Translations under genes and position numbers: made by a program | The notes under the pieces: model-generated | Seen by the model: the letters and a program-made list of their open reading frames with translations, nothing else | What the model was told of the DNA's origin: nothing | Databases searched by the model: none | Assembly: GCA_930633495.1 (NCBI GenBank) | Contig: CAKNFJ010000001.1 | Coordinates: 3,371,001 to 3,435,000 of the forward strand | Direction: 5' to 3' | DNA from: Hyphomicrobiales bacterium | GTDB lineage: Bacteria > Pseudomonadota > Alphaproteobacteria > Rhizobiales > Beijerinckiaceae | DNA: 64,000 nt | Part shown: positions 63,735 through 64,000 of the stretch, in pieces | How the letters are laid out: every line of letters begins with the position of its first letter | Numbering within the stretch: position 1 is the first letter of the stretch

Positions 63735-64000
63735 ATGGCTATCAGCGACGGCTCCACCAACGCTACGGTTGGAACAGCACAGCTTCCTCATCTGCTCGAC
63801 AGCTACGGGGCCAACCGCCCTACGTGGCAGGTTGCGGGGGTTGATTATCATGTAGGCGTTCCCGACGGCCTTGCGCTGAAGGACCCGGCCACGATTTCGA
63901 TGGCGGGCGTGACGGTGAACAAATCGACCCATGTGGTCACGGTGACGGGCAGCAACGTTACGCTCGACGGCTATGACTTCTCGCTTGCGGGGGGCTGGGC
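63735..64000 (+). CDS. Second beta-helix protein (C-terminus beyond the window)
   Basis: Eighty-eight codons are visible, starting MAISDGSTNATVGTAQLPHL at an ATG with AGGGAGAAC upstream. There is no signal peptide, unlike the first copy. From codon 27 the DNA is identical to 59943 onward, giving TWQVAGVDYHVGVPDGLALK. A leaderless beta-helix protein could be exported by a type I system or stay in the cell; this cannot be decided here. Confidence 0.8.
   Translation, partial: MAISDGSTNATVGTAQLPHLLDSYGANRPTWQVAGVDYHVGVPDGLALKDPATISMAGVTVNKSTHVVTVTGSNVTLDGYDFSLAGGW
63814..64000 (+). repeat. 187-bp identical segment, copy 2 of beta-helix coding DNA
   Basis: Identical to 59943-60129 up to the window end. 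See copy 1. Confidence 0.95.

Overview
The window is GC-rich DNA, most likely from an alphaproteobacterium of the Hyphomicrobiales (Bosea, Bradyrhizobium and Methylobacterium relatives are plausible). Reasons: the family make-up and order of nirK, norCBQD, napEFDABC and ccoNOQP-I-S; a NnrR-type regulator beside them; and a palindromic intergenic repeat of a kind I associate with that group. Genus-level placement is inference. I see no tRNA, rRNA, CRISPR array or replication origin.

Region 1 (1-21735) is a compact respiratory island for growth on nitrate, nitrite, nitric oxide and trace oxygen. On the minus strand lie nirK (cut by the window edge), a five-gene accessory set (DUF59, two DUF2249 genes, a multi-helix membrane protein and a 51-residue membrane peptide), norD-norQ-norB-norC and a Crp/Fnr regulator resembling NnrR. 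Divergently on the plus strand lie napEFDABC, then ccoNOQP, a 68-residue peptide, a DUF2189 membrane protein, ccoI and ccoS. Four gene-free gaps carry exact TTG-N8-CAA boxes (1138, 3783, 8926, 9823), so one NO- or oxygen-responsive regulator probably controls nirK, the accessory operon, nor and nap together. NosZ is not in the window; as seen here, nitrate would be taken as far as N2O.

Region 2 (21736-29013) is a junction zone: a gene-poor gap, a low-GC PIG-L deacetylase gene, and about 5 kb of insertion sequences. A complete IS21-family element lies next to a truncated IS3-family element that is itself split by a complete IS110/IS1111-group element. The IS110 element has a long structured 3' non-coding end, the expected place for its guide (bridge/seek) RNA.

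Region 3 (29026-60835) is an exopolysaccharide or surface-polysaccharide locus of the Wzx/Wzy type: an initiating sugar-phosphate transferase, two Wzy/ligase-like polymerases, an outer-membrane export lipoprotein, a Wzc/ExoP-type tyrosine kinase, a flippase, seven or eight glycosyltransferases, a secreted beta-helix protein, and nucleotide-sugar genes. WecB- and WecC-like enzymes together with a WlbA/WbpB-like 3-dehydrogenase, a WbpE-like aminotransferase and a WbpD-like acetyltransferase point to an N-acetylated aminouronic acid, possibly with a 3-acetamido group, in the repeat unit. A second aminotransferase sits with an SDR epimerase. AT-rich gaps and patchy composition suggest assembly by transfer.

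Region 4 (60836-64000) holds decayed IS5- and IS21-family remnants and the start of a second beta-helix gene. Its first 187 bp of shared sequence are identical to the earlier beta-helix gene, while the sequence before that differs completely.
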